Shown here: one piece after another, positions 35,123 through 46,700 of the stretch
How positions within the stretch are numbered: position 1 is the first letter of the stretch
How the letters are laid out: every line of letters begins with the position of its first letter
Assembly: GCA_024345305.1 (NCBI GenBank)
Contig: BRON01000005.1
Span: 1,860,001-1,924,000 of the forward strand
Origin: Mrakia gelida
Taxonomy: Eukaryota; Basidiomycota; Tremellomycetes; Cystofilobasidiales; Mrakiaceae
Length of the DNA stretch: 64,000 bases
Direction of reading: 5' to 3'
The notes under the pieces: generated by a model
Databases searched by the model: none
Seen by the model: the letters and a program-made list of their open reading frames with translations, nothing else
Told to the model about the DNA's origin: nothing
Position numbers and translations under genes: made by a program

Positions 35123-35654
35123 CTAGTCTTGGATAAAAGCAGAGACTGTCTGAGAGGGGTCGTGATCGTGACTGGAGGAAGAAGAGACGGGTGAAGAAGC
35201 GTCGAAAGGTCAGGTCGCGTGAAAAAACAATGAGGAGGAGGAAAGCTCGACGCGAGGCAAGACTCACCTCAGATGAACGTCGAGGGGCATAGGAGGAGGC
35301 GAGGGTGTTATATCACGAGGTCTGTGGTATGGGTCGAGATTCCGAGAGACCTGGCGAGGGGAAGAAGAGGTGATGAAGGGAAGTCAGCGAGGGAGCGACG
35401 ACTCGAGTGAAGCGAGATCGACGAACGTAAGAAGCAAGGAAGTTGAGAAGGGTGCAGCAGGTGATGAGGTTGGTCGGTAGGGAGGTAGAGGTTGCCTGGA
35501 TGGAGATCTGAGTGAGAGGAAATAGGGAAGGCAAGAAGCCGTCAGAGTTGGACGAGGTTCCAAAACGAGAGGGAGGACGCCACTTACTCGACGCGTCCGA
35601 TGGAGGGCTGTGGCGAGAATTTTTACCGGAGGTTCCTCATGAGCGACGATGCAG
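35123..35654 (-). CDS. Spliced ORF of unknown identity, 5' exon not found
   Basis: Four phase-consistent minus-strand blocks: 35654-35588, 35507-35427, 35350-35268 and 35171-35123, separated by introns with GTAAGT, GTTCGT and GTGAGT donors, CTGAC branch sites and CAG acceptors. They read EEPPVKILATALHRTRR, ISIQATSTSLPTNLITCC, TLLNFLASYV, NLDPYHRPRDITPSPPPMPL and HDHDPSQTVSAFIQD-stop, about 93 aa. The first block has no ATG and needs an upstream exon ending in phase 2; it shares its acceptor with the last exon of the frameshifted BTB gene. It may be a small separate gene or an alternative 3' part of that locus. No family recognised. Confidence 0.35.
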
Positions 35655-36543
35655 CTGAGAGGTAATACAGAAGGTCAGATATATGGAATCGTTCTGAGCG
35701 CTGGAAGAGCATAGGGAAGAAGAGGAAGACGACGAACCACAAAATCCTCCGCCAGTTCGCTCCACGACGTCTCCGCCTCCGTCAGAGATCTCATCAGGAT
35801 TGATGACAGGTTCGACACGTCCTCTGCAGCCAGCCTTCTTAGTAGATCGATTTTGATGTCCCCGACCCCGAAAGGCCTCCAAGCGTCCCGTCAACGAGTG
35901 CATCTTCATCGACGTCGAGACGTTAGCAAAGTCCTCCACTCCCCTGACACCCATCAGAGCGATCATCTTCATGATCCAGTGGTCTCCGTGGTACTGGGAC
36001 CAGATCAGAGCTAGAGCGAGGAAGTTGATGAGGTTGTTGTCGACGGCGTGCGCGCGTGTCTCCGTCTGGGCCGTAAGTCTCGTCTTCGAGATCCCAAAGG
36101 ATGCGAGCGAAGGCGGAATCGACAATTGATCGTCCGGCGAGGGGAGCATGGTACTTGTCGCAAAGGGTGAGGACGGCGTCCAAGGGAGGTATGCTGTTGA
36201 GAGCCGCGCCGTGGAGGAGGATGGAAGGTTCGACTTGAACGAAGGCGAGGAAGTGGTAGAGCGGCTCGGATTCGTCCTGAAGTTTGATGAGAGGTAGACC
36301 GTCGAGTTCCTCGCTTGCTTGATCTTGGCCGACGAGAAGTGTGTCTCGAAAGACGAAGGAGGACGACTGGAGATGGATCCTGCTCGTCGCGAAGTGTTGA
36401 CCTCCTTCGCTCTCCAGGATGATGTCGGAGAGATCCGTCTTCTTGAAGCGAGGGTGGTAGTTGACCTCTCGAGGAGCTGATTCCTTAGGTTCGGGTGAGG
36501 AGGAGGAGGTGCGAGGACGTTTGTTGGTGGAGGTGTTGGTCAT
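35623..36543 (-). pseudogene. BTB/POZ-domain gene 2 with two frameshifts
   Basis: Minus-strand exons 36543-35738 and 35654-35623. It starts MTNTSTNKRPRTSSSSPEPK, then BTB blocks LSDIILESEGGQHFATSRIH, LDGLPLIKLQDESEPLYHFL, LTLCDKYHAPLAGRSIVDSA. The frame must shift near 36040-36075 to reach AHAVDNNLINFLALALIWSQ and VRGVEDFANVSTSMKMHSLT. It must shift again near 35857-35873 (a GGGGTCGGGG tract) to reach IDLLRRLAAEDVSNLSSIL and TEAETSWSELAEDFV, which aligns with the C-terminus of BTB gene 1. Either a young pseudogene or two one-base assembly errors in GC-rich tracts. Confidence 0.6.
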
Positions 36544-36825
36544 CGAGGAGCGAAGGAGGAGGGAGGGAGGGACGAGAGAGGGAGAGGAGAGCGCGGCGGG
36601 CTGAAGACGAGAAGACGAAAGCGGAGAAGTTTTCAGTATATATTTCTAGGTTCTGTGAAGTCATCTGGACTCACGAGGAAGAAGAGCTGGGAGAGAAGAT
36701 GGAAGTTAGCAGAAAGGTGAGCTCGACCTCCTTCCTCCTGCGGAAGGGGAGGAGCGAAAAACGGCAGAATTGAGTCGAAGAGCGAAGGGAAGGGTTTCAG
36801 CAGCCACCACTCACCTCGATCTAAC
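36544..36825. promoter_or_regulatory. Bidirectional promoter, BTB gene 2 / RPL12
   Basis: 282 bp between divergent starts; it must contain the ribosomal-protein promoter and leader. No known ribosomal-protein box could be assigned by eye. Confidence 0.45.
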
Positions 36826-38422
36826 ATGCCGTACGTCGCAAATCGCTCTTCGTACAGGCCAGGACTTTGCTCTACGGACCTGCAGAAATGCTGACGTTTT
36901 TTCTCCTTCGTCGTACGGTCTCTGGTTGATTCAGTCCCAAGCTCGACCCCACTGAGATCAAGGTGCGACCTTCAATTCACTTCTAGAGCTCGAGGGAGGA
37001 TGGAAGCATGGGGTTTATGGGGTTCAGGATGAAGGCGGAAGGTGCTGCTGTAGGGTTATGGGTGTTTGGGAGTGCTAGGGGAGGATGGTTGAAGGATTGC
37101 TGGCACTGGAAGGGAAGGAGAAGACGGAAACGCTGACCTTGCCCTCTCCTCCCTTCCTTCTTCTTCATACACGCTCCTCCCCTTCGCCTCGCCCTCCTCA
37201 CATCGAACTCGTAACTTTACACTCATGGAACCATCCCTATCCCCTTCCTCTTCTCGCCCTCTCTCCAACCATACCACGCTCTCCCATCCACCTCGACCCC
37301 TCCTCGTTCCAACGAACCTTCCATCCTCCTCACTCAGATCATCTACCTCCGAGCCGTCGGTGGTGAGGTCGGAGCCTCGTCCGCTTTGGCTCCCAAGATC
37401 GGTCCCCTTGGTCTCGTGAGTCTATGCATCTAGTCAGAAGGGAGAAGAGCACGGGTTGGGTGGCACGGAGGCAGCTGGAGCGCCTTGGAGGGAAGAGGGA
37501 GGGAGGAGGACGAACGAAACCTGCTCTTGTCAAAGGTCGAACCTCTGATCCTACCAGTCGTACTGACGAACGCTCGTCACTCCCTTCCCACTCTCCTCGC
37601 CCACACCTATCATCTCCACCATCCTACCTGCATCTCCTCGCTCCCACCAAATCCCTACGACTCTCTCTCCTCGCTCTCCAAACTGTGACCTCGACCTCAA
37701 CTTTCAACCTCCTTCACTCCACCTCGCCTCCCTGCCCTCCTTTCGCTCCACGCCCACTTTCACCTTCATCCTCACAGTCCCCCAAGAAGGTCGGAGAGGA
37801 TATCGCCAAGGCTACCGGAGACTGGAAGGGTCTCAAGGTCACCGTCCAGTTGACCATCCAGAACCGACAGGCCGTCGCTTCCGTTGTTCCCTCTGCTTCC
37901 TCTTTGGTCATCCGAGCTCTTAAGGGTTAGTCTTCGTCTCCTCCTGTCCCCTTCATCCCTTCCTTGGGCCGAAATGAGAAGGAGCGGAAGGGATCGACCG
38001 TCGATGAGCTGCGAAACCGATTTGCTGACCTTCGCCTTTCCTCCCTTCTCCCTTCCTTCCCACAGAGCCTCCCAGAGACCGAAAGAAGGAGAAGAACATC
38101 AAGCACTCTGGAAACATCAACATCGATGAGATCTGGGACATCGCGTACGTCCCGTCTCCCTCTCCTCCTCCCTTCTTTGAACGAGCTCGCAAGAGTCGTC
38201 CTTCCCCTTCCTCTTTCGCTGACCTCTCTCCCTCGATCGTTCTTTCTTCTTCTCGCCCACAGCCGAATCATGCTCCCCAAGTCTCTCGCCAAGACCCTCG
38301 GAGCTTGCGCTAAGGAGATCCTCGGAACTGCCCAGTCTGTTGGATGCACCGTTGACGGACAGAACCCCCACGACATCATCGAGGGAATCGACGACGGAAC
38401 CGTCGAGGTCCCCGAGGAATAG
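36826..38422 (+). CDS. RPL12: 60S ribosomal protein L12 (uL11)
   Basis: Forms the base of the GTPase-associated stalk on the large subunit. Exons 36826-36830, 36935-36962, 37338-37415, 37778-37925, 38066-38144, 38263-38422; 165 aa, the usual length of eukaryotic L12. The first coding exon is just ATGCC, completed to [11 protein letters not shown] by the next. Diagnostic blocks: [95 protein letters not shown]. Introns 2 and 3 are ~375 and ~362 nt, several times the local norm, with long pyrimidine tracts. No snoRNA boxes were evident in them. Confidence 0.97.
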
Positions 38423-38955
38423 ATGCGGGTGGTACGGATTTGATGAGCTCTGGATACGAACGGGAGTCGCTGAGGCGAGGTGGGGAAAGAGAGAGGTCGA
38501 GGGGTCGCGACTGGAGGGAGTGCGAAGAATGGGAGTGGGAGCGGGAGAGAAGAACGAAGAACGACGACATCGAAACTCGAGAGTCTTCGTTGGACGAGGA
38601 GAGCAAGGACGAGAGCCGAGACTTGTAGCTCTTACGCGATCGTGGCGGACTTTTCATCGCTCTACGTTAAACGGCAAACTTTGGGAAGAGGATGCGCGTC
38701 GAAACGAACGTTGAGCCAAGGTCGCGTCGACTGTTCTTGCTGAGCGAGGCAACGTCGCTCGACCCTCCTTATCTGTTCGGTGCCGTATCTGATGGTTCCA
38801 GCGGGCTGCTTGTTGTTCGAGATCTGTCGGTGACGGAGAGATAAGACATAAATGGTTCGGGGCAGGTGACGGGTACGCGATTCTTCGAAGCTCAACTTCT
38901 TGACTTCCTCCGCATCCTCTCCAAACCACGACAACCCTCGCCAATCATCTTACTT
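38423..38955. other. Intergenic: RPL12 3'UTR and promoter of oxidoreductase
   Basis: No supported exon. An open frame runs upstream of the ATG at 38956 without another ATG, so it is treated as leader. Confidence 0.45.
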
Positions 38956-40925
38956 ATGACCACCGAACTCAAGAACATCGTCATCATCGGAGCTGTAAGT
39001 CGTCCTTCTCACAGAAGACGAAGAAGCTGGCGACCGAGCTCAGACGGTTCACGCGGAGCTCATTTTCGTTCCTTGCATTTCGCCAGTCCGCTGCAGGAGC
39101 TGATCTCGCTCGTCGACTCGAGAAGACGCTCCCTTTGACTCATCGCCTCTTACTCATCGATGCGAACGACTACGGAGTGAGTCCTTCGTCTTGCTCTTTC
39201 GTTTTCGACTTCGCGCGCGTCGCGGGCTCAGCTTCGAAGCTGACCTTCTCCTTCTCCTCCCTTTTCCGCCTGCAGTTCTGGCCTCTTGCCGCACTACGAG
39301 CTGCTGTCGTTCCTGGTGAGCAGCGTCACCTGCTTCCCCTCCTCAGCTCGAAGCAAAACCGACTTAACCTTTTCGTTCTCGTCGCGTTCAGGTTGGGAGG
39401 ACAAGGCGTTCAAGTCTCTCGCAGGGTTCTTCCCGTCAGGGTCTCGACATGTTCTACTTTCCCAAACGAGGGTCATCGAGCTAGGGAACGGTTTCGTGAA
39501 GGTCGATGTAGCTCATCCTGAGTTTGGATTCGCTGAGGAGATCACGTTCGACGTGAGTCTTTCTCTCTCTCCTCTCCCTACTCTGTTCGACTCTCAGTTT
39601 CACTCTCCTTCGTGAGAGCTTACGCTAACCTCTCACCATCTTACACATCGTAGATCGCTGTCCTCGCTCTCGGATCGTCCTACGGCTTCCCGATGCGAGC
39701 GACGTACAACTCGCTCGTGGAGGCAAAACACGCCTTCATCGACGCTCAAGAAGCCCTCAAGAGTCAGAATAACATCGTCATCATCGGAGGAGGTCCAGTC
39801 GGCGTTGAGTACGCTGGAGGTGAGTCGGAAGAAGAGCTCGTTCGAGATCGATGCGTCTAAAGTTCGACTGAAACCAAACGACCTGGCCTCTTCTTTCCCC
39901 CTCGACAGAAATCAACTCTCAATACCCTCAGAAGAAAGTCACCATTATCCAAGGATCCCATCGACTCCTCAACGAGTCTGTTCCTCTCAAGCTCTCTCTC
40001 AGACTCCAGCTTGAGCTCGAGTCGCGAGGAGTGAGGATCGTGTTTGGCGAGAGGGTCAAGAGGAGTGTCGCTGAGGCGGAAAAGGGGACTATGATTCTCA
40101 AGGATGGGAGTTCGATCGAAGGTGAGTTGCATTTGACTTCGATCCTGCGAGGATTGTTGCGTTGAGCTCAAGTTGGTGCAGCGGTCTTTCGGTCGACTTC
40201 GTCTGACTTCGCGTCGACTCTTCTTCCCCTTCAGCTGATCTCATCATCAACAGCTCAGGAGTCACTCCCAACACCGCTCTGGTCTTTCAATGCGATCCTG
40301 GAGCCGTCGAGGCTTCAGGTCTGATCAAAGTCGACAAGAACCTTCGTGTGAGTCTTTGTCTTTTGTTCGACGCGACGCGCCTTCCTTGACTGACCCTCCG
40401 TTTGTCTCCCTCCTTCAGGTCGTCTCACCAAATGACGATAGCCCCTTCGGTGCCTCCACCTACTTCGCCATTGGAGATTGTTCGTCGTCGCCCGGAGGAG
40501 CTAAAGCTCACAAAGCTGGAAACGACGCGGCGGGTGTTTCGATCAAGTGAGTGGAAAGGAGCTCGTCCCCTTTCGCAAAATCTGACTAAGCTGACCTCCT
40601 TCAACTCCTATCAGCATCCTCGCTACTCTTTCGGATCAACCTCTCGTCGCCGTTGCCCCTCCTATGGACGCTTGGGTCCGTTCATCCCACTCGTGCTCCG
40701 CCTCTCTTTCGTCGTCGTCGTCGTCGTCGTCGTTCGAGTCCTCTTTCGTCTTCTTCGCATAAGCTGACTCCCTTCCCGTCAGCGCCTCCATCCTCTTAGC
40801 TAATCTCCGTCGGTCCCTCAAGCGGAGCCGGATATCTTCCTTGGTGGGGACTCGTCGGAGGCTGGTTGACCTCGTTCAAGAGCAAAGGGCTCCTCGTTGC
40901 GATGTTCACGAAGCATTACGCATAG
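38956..40925 (+). CDS. FSP1/AIFM2-like FAD-dependent NAD(P)H oxidoreductase
   Basis: Pyridine-nucleotide-disulfide oxidoreductase fold; relatives (AMID/FSP1, yeast Aif1 type) reduce quinones and limit lipid peroxidation or promote cell death. Ten exons: 38956-38994, 39087-39176, 39276-39315, 39392-39552, 39654-39819, 39909-40121, 40235-40347, 40419-40546, 40615-40675, 40800-40925; 378 aa. First Rossmann motif NIVIIGASAAGADLARRLE near the N-terminus; second NIVIIGGGPVGVEYAGEI near residue 145; FAD motif STYFAIGDCSSSPGG near residue 290. LLIDANDYGFWPLAALRA fits the AIFM2 subgroup. No N-terminal targeting peptide. The C-terminal GLLVAMFTKHYA is weakly hydrophobic. The substrate is inferred from family only. 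Confidence 0.88.
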
Positions 40926-40991
40926 GATCGCAGGTTGGATCAGATACTCTTGACTGAGGGCAGATTCTATGTTCCTCGCCCGCTGCATCAA

Positions 40992-41529
40992 CTAATCACT
41001 CGAGTCGAGAAAAGGAAGAAGGAAGGCGGACATCGACGCGTCGAGAGGATATGGGAGGTGTTGTTGAGGTGGAAGGGATTCCGACGAGAGAGTGATTCTG
41101 GTTCGTCGAAGGAAGGTGTATTTGATGATTCGTTCGATGACCTCCACGGGGAGAGCTGAGAGGAAGAAGGGAGGGAAGATGGAGTGAGAGAGGGAGGAAG
41201 GGAGGGAGGGGATGTGAGCTTCGAGCTGGCGAGTCGACTGGGGTCTTCCCACAGCAGCCAGCGGCGAAGATCAAGCGAGTTTGTGCTCACAAGGGAGAGG
41301 GGAGTTGAAGCTCTTCGAATCATCTGCTTCTTGAGTACTGGTCTCGGGGGAGGAGAGCTGGCAGAGGATGAGATGGGAGGTCAGCTCGAACGAGGGAAGG
41401 GATGTTGAGCTCGCACGACCAAAGGAAGGGAGTCCTCGTGCTCACCTCTGAAATGGCTTTGGTCTCCCTCTTTTCCATCTTGAGCTGCATATGAGGCGTA
41501 TTCTGTGAGTTGGAGGTCCAAGAAGCCAT
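40992..41529 (-). CDS. Small F-box-like protein 3
   Basis: Minus-strand exons 41529-41446, 41357-41291 and 41155-40992; about 104 aa. The Ser/Thr-rich start (MASWTSNSQNTPHMQLKMEK) leads to SLPVEVIERIIKYTF, the usual opening of an F-box, then a short tail PPQQHLPYPLDASMSAFLLP-FLD. The expected remainder of the F-box (helices 2-3) and any substrate domain are absent, so the gene is truncated, decayed or misread near its end. It is divergent from F-box gene 4 with only 151 bp between start codons. Confidence 0.55.
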
Positions 41530-41680
41530 GTCGGTCGACTGAAGGGGGTGGGAGGTAGGGGAGACGAAGCGTCGAACTCGAAGCTCACATTCTCTTTTCC
41601 TTCCTTTCCCCTCCCTCTTCCTTCCCCTCACACTGACGACCATCTACTCAACTTCCTCGTCTTCTCTTCTTCTTTACATC
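41530..41680. promoter_or_regulatory. Compact bidirectional promoter between two F-box genes
   Basis: Only 151 bp separate the two divergent ATGs; CT-rich on the plus-strand gene side. Shared regulation is likely but not shown. Confidence 0.45.
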
Positions 41681-42788
41681 ATGTCCAACTCTTCCCTTGC
41701 GTCCAGCTCCCTCCTACTCAAGATCAAGCGACATCCTTCCGAAGCCTCAATCGTCGCTCGTCCGCGAGCTCCTCCTCTCCCTTCAGAAACCCTCTTCCTC
41801 ATCTGCTCGTTCTCCTCGGACTCCACACTCGCTCGACTCGCACGAGTTTCGAAGAACATCAAGTCCGTAGCGGAAGAGGTTCTCTACAGAGATCTCGTTC
41901 TCGACGGATACGTGAGCTCTTGTCTATCGCGAAGCTCGGAGGAGAGGGAGCGAGGAGGGAGACGCCAAAAGCTCGAGCTCATCACCGTTCCTTCTCTGCG
42001 AAGACATCTCACTGACGCGATGCTTCTTTTACTCTCGGTCCTCAGACCAACTACCTCTCCATCTTCGTCTGCAACTATCTCAAAGTCCGCCAGTTCACTC
42101 GGACCCTCGAGATCCACGCTCTCCCTCTCGAATCCCACGCCCTCTACTTCCAACCCTTCGCTCAACTTCCTCTCCCACTCCGTCGAGTCACATACCTCAG
42201 CATCGGACCCGTCCCCCTCTGGTTCACGGAACTCCTCTCCCCGACCCTCATCGAGATCCACCCGAGGGAAGGACCCACCTCGTTCCCTCAACTTCATCAG
42301 ACGTTCAACGTCAACCTCCTCGCTCATCATCGTCGAACGAGCGGTCCTCTTCGTTCGATCGTTATCGGAGACGTTGGCCAGATGGGAGAGCTTCCAGTGC
42401 CTATCTCTCATCCCTTCCTCTCGCCGGATCACTCGACGTACCGGAACCTCGAGACCATCGTTCTTCGTCTCGCTCCTCGCGTCAAGAAGAAGGCGTTCGA
42501 GAGGGATCTGCAGAGGTGGTTTGATCACCTCTCGGAGAGCGCTGAAGCGAGATGGACGTTCAAGAAGGAGCACGATTGGACAAGGGTGTTGAGAGTGCAG
42601 GAGTTCGTTCCCGAAGTTGGAAAGCGCTGTGAGTCTCCGTCCGCGTCCCTCCTCCTCGCGCGTCGTTTCGCTTCCCTCCTTCTCTCCTTTCCTCTCAGCT
42701 CTTTCGCCGATCCTCGACTGATCAACATGTTTATCCGCACTCTGTTATCACCTCGACAGGGCCTGTTCTTCTCCAGCGCGCTTCGTGA
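41681..42788 (+). CDS. F-box protein 4
   Basis: Exons 41681-41911, 42046-42628, 42760-42788; 280 aa. The F-box lies at residues ~30-75: PPLPSETLFLICSFSSDSTL, ARLARVSKNIKSVAEEVLY, RDLVLDGY. The long second exon reads like a divergent solenoid (FTRTLEIHALPLESHALYF, TYLSIGPVPLWFTELL, LRSIVIGDVGQMGELPV, RNLETIVLRLAPRVKKKAF). The chosen last exon ends PVLLQRAS-stop. One base out of phase there is another protein-like string, ARFVKVKGDERDA, so a different last junction or an indel is possible. Confidence 0.7.
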
Positions 42789-43729
42789 AAGTAAAGGGGG
42801 ACGAACGCGACGCGTGGTGAGTTTCTGCCTCTCCTACCCTCCTTCGCCTAAAGGAGGCACGTAGCTCGCGCTGACCTACGTACCTATCCATGCTCTTATC
42901 CCAGATCCTACGTCAGGATATTCTGGTCTTGTCTTCACGGTGGAGATGTCGATGATCTTTCCCTTCCTCTTCTCGCGACGCACCGGGCCAGGGACCTCGA
43001 GCTTGCGAGCCCAGGCGTGAACGCAGCTTCCCATCTGCGATGTCGTTTGAAGGATGCCTATAGTACCTGCTTGGTTCGAAGTCGGATCGAACGAACGCTG
43101 AGGGCCAAGGGAGGAGATTCAAAAAACGCGTCGCCTCGCATCCCCGTCGCTCTCGACTTCACCATCGCTTTCTCGCAGATTTTGGCAGACAAGTAGACGA
43201 GGCTGTGTGGGTCGATGTCTCTTATCGAAGATCAGCTTCCGAGCCTGTCTTCTGCTAGAAAAATCGGTGGCTTTGTTCGCTCTTCGATGACGATCGGAGG
43301 AGGACGAAATGAACTGATCTCCTGGCGAGGTCGAAGGTTCGCTTCTCTTCCTCGACCTCACCCACCATCTTCGCCACTCAAACCTCTGCAGGATAGCTGG
43401 TCAGTCGTCCCCTCTGTCCGACTATCCAAGAGACAAGACTGAAATCCTTCCTGTTTCCCGTGCAGCCAACTACGCCTCGTGCGACCGCTCTTCCCTCCTT
43501 CGACCCCCCTCGCTCCTTCCTCCCCCCTCCCCCGCCACTCCTTGTCGGTTTTCGCTGCCTGGGCCAACTGTTCTCACTGAGATCCTAGGTGCGACAGTGT
43601 CTCCTCTCTCTCTAGCTGTCTCTCTGTTGCTGATAATGGTGGTCGTGTGACCTGTTTCTGGCGTTCAGTTCAAGCTCAAACAACCCTCCCTCCTTCCTTC
43701 CCTCGTCGTCCTCCCCCCTCGCCTGTTCG
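42789..43729. other. Intergenic with splice-like signals but no supported gene
   Basis: Contains a GTGAGT...GCTGACC...CCCAG pair (about 42818-42903) followed by an open stretch to a TAG near 43196, but no phase joins it to F-box gene 4 without an internal stop. It could be a decayed exon. 43500-43729 is the CT-rich leader of the exchanger gene. Confidence 0.35.
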
Positions 43730-46700
43730 ATGGCGTCCTCCTCAAAACCTCCAATCCTGTTGATCTTCGCCTTTGTGCTCATCCTCAACATTGCACTCTG
43801 GTCGTCCTCCTCTCGCTTTGCTCCTGGAACGCTCTCGACTTCGAGCTCTCCCATCCTCGCCGCTTTCGGATTCAACTCCTCGCAGACGTCGAGCTCAACA
43901 CCTTCCCTCCGGCTAGGATCGCTAGGCTTCCCTTTCCCTGGTCCCTCAGATCCTCCACCAACAGACGGGCATCAGTGGTCGCTCGTACCGCTTCTACTGT
44001 TCTATACAGTCTTTCTTCGTGAGTCCCTTCGTCGAGCTGGGCACGCAGGAGAGCGAGCTCAACATGTGAGAGGAGAGAGGGACGAGCTGTGAAGCTGCTC
44101 TTCCATCTTGCCAGCTCATTTAACAATATCTGATCTCTCTTTTCCCACCCCCACAGTCGCGTTCCTTGGGATTTGCGCTGGCGACTTCCTGGTAGCGTGA
44201 GTTCAGGGGAGGGAGGGAAGGGGAAAGAGGGAAGTGAAGGAGCGAGAGCTGACCGGAAGTTCTCGACGCTCAACAGGAACCTTGCGACCATCGCAGAGGG
44301 TCTAGGAATGTCGGACAACACTGCTGGAGTCACTCTTTTAGCTCTGGGGAACGGATCGCCTGATGTGAGTGGTCCCTCCTTGCTGTTTCGTTTTGCTTTC
44401 GAAGCTCGAGGAGCGAATCAGGAGCTGAACCCTGCTCACTGCTTTCTTCGTCCAGGTCTTCTCGACTTATGCTTCGTTTACCGCCAACTCTGGATCCCTA
44501 GCTATCGGAGAGCTTCTCGGAGCGGCGACATTCATTATCTCGGTGGTGGTGGGAAGCATGGCTCTTGTGAGTTCGGAGATCTTCGTGTTCGCGTTGATTT
44601 CTTTCGACGCGTCTCCTGATCCGCTCCCTCCTCTTCCTCTCAGGTCAAACCCTTCCATGTTCACCCAGGTCCCTTTATCCGAGATGTGGGCTTCGCCATC
44701 GCAGCCGTCTCGCTCCTGCTTGGAGTAATGCACGACGGGAAACTGGAGGCTTGGGAGACGATCGCGATGATTGGGTTGTACTCCCTCTATGTCGTTTGGG
44801 TGATTGGAGGGACGAAGATTATGGAGTGGAGGGAGAGGAGGAGGAAGGATGCTGCTCGGAGAGATCTGCTGGGAGTCGAGGAGGATGGAGTGTCGCGTTG
44901 TGAGTCCGTCGCGTCTCGTCGTCTCGACAATCGCTCGCTGACTTTCTTCGTTCTCTCGCCTCTCACAGTCGGAGAATCGGATCCCCTCTTTCACACGGAC
45001 GCCTCTACAAGGTCCTACTCAGCAGTCAGGTCCAAGGTCGCCTCCCCTCCGCACCGCCCCGTCTCCCTCAGTCAGGTCAACTCCACTCCCGACGCGACCT
45101 CCCTCCCTCATCCTCGCGAAACCCTTCCTCCCATCGACACCAACCTCCCTCATCACCACCGTACTCTCTCCCACGGATTCCCTTCCTCGACCATAACCAG
45201 GAAACCGTCCGCTAAAGCTCACCTTCCTCGACGGTCGCGAGCAAATTCTTCTGCCAGCAACCTCGACGTTCGTCGGACGACCTTCTCCCTCCTCGGCGCC
45301 GTCGAGTTCAGAGACGTCGTCAACTCTCTTCGCGCAGAGGGAGAGGACTTCTCTTCGTTAGAGAACCAACACCTCGCTGCAACTCCCTTCGCCTCAGGTC
45401 ATTACCACTCCCATCTCCCCTCCCACCACCGACGAGGCTCGTTATCCCCTCACGCCTCTGCCCCCAACCTCCGTCGCAGCTCCAGCAGGAAGTCCCATCG
45501 ACCGAGCAAGGCCGTCGACCGCTCCGGAGACGATGCCTCGTCACTGGAAGCTCAAACTCCCTCTTCAACGTTCCAACCCGCCGTCACTCCCTCCTCTCCT
45601 CCACGCCCTCCTCGGACTCCTTCTAAGAGCGTCGCTGGCCTCGCCTCCTCTTCACTTCATAGGTCACCGCGGCGCTCAGGAACTCTCGACGAGGAATACA
45701 ACCCTTGGTCGGACGTTCAGGTTGTTGCTGGGAGCGCTGGAAGCGAATCGACGATTCGAGCTTCAGGTCGAGGAAGGACCGCGTCTCGCGACGCATCCGA
45801 GCCAATCGTCCCCTTCCCCTCCTTCCCCAGTACCGCCACCCTCGAACCCTCATCCTCCCTCACTCCTCACACTCAATCTCCAGTCCCCTCTATCCATCTT
45901 GTCCCTCCTCCCGACGCGTCCTCCTCATCTCCTCCCCTTCGCATCAAACACCTCCTCCTCCCCACTCCCCATCACGGAAAACGACGATACCTCCTTCACA
46001 TAGTTCGAATCACCTACCACACCCTCCTCCCCTCCCTTCAAGCCTTCCGACACAAGTCCATCGTCGGAAAGGTCCTCTCAGTGCTCGCCGCTCCCGCCAT
46101 CCTCGCCTTGACGTTGACTCTCCCCGTCGTCGACAACCACACCGACAGCGAAGGAAGCGACTCGTCTGGTCGAGGAGAGGAGAAGTGGGACGAGGACTGG
46201 GCTGAGGGAGGGAGAGTTGGGGCTGGTAGTGGGTTGGGAGACGTCGGAGAGGACGACGAGGAATCGACATCGCCAGTTCGAAGTCGTCGGTCGAGCTTCC
46301 CTCGCTATCGCGACGAGCCGGATTTCAGGGACGATCCTGTCGGGTGGGAGGAGGAGGAGCATCATCATCAGTCTTCGCACACCACCAAGGCTGGAGGAGT
46401 CCTTCACGCTCGTCTGATCGATATTGGAGAGGATCCGACTCGTCCTCACTCACCGTTCACGGAAGGACACCATCACGAGCCGGCGTCGCGGATAGGAGAT
46501 GGGAGTCGCTTGGAGGTCGTCGATCAGAGGGAGAGGGAGCGGGAATACGAGGATGAGGACCAGGACGATGAGGAGGAGGATAGCGCTCTGGCAGAGGACG
46601 AGGAAGAAGAGGAGAGGATGGAAGCGGAGGAGGACGACGTTCATCACGTTCTGGGGTTCAACAAATGGCTTCTCGCTGTTCAGTGTACTCGTGAGTCTGA

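Noticed and set aside
36963..37337. snoRNA inside RPL12 intron 2
   Set aside because: A GGATGAAGG resembles a C box, but no matching D box with terminal stem or guide spacing was found.
43215..43442. Small ORF upstream of the exchanger
   Set aside because: 75 codons with ATG, but no family resemblance, no introns and no context; indistinguishable from chance in this stop-poor DNA.
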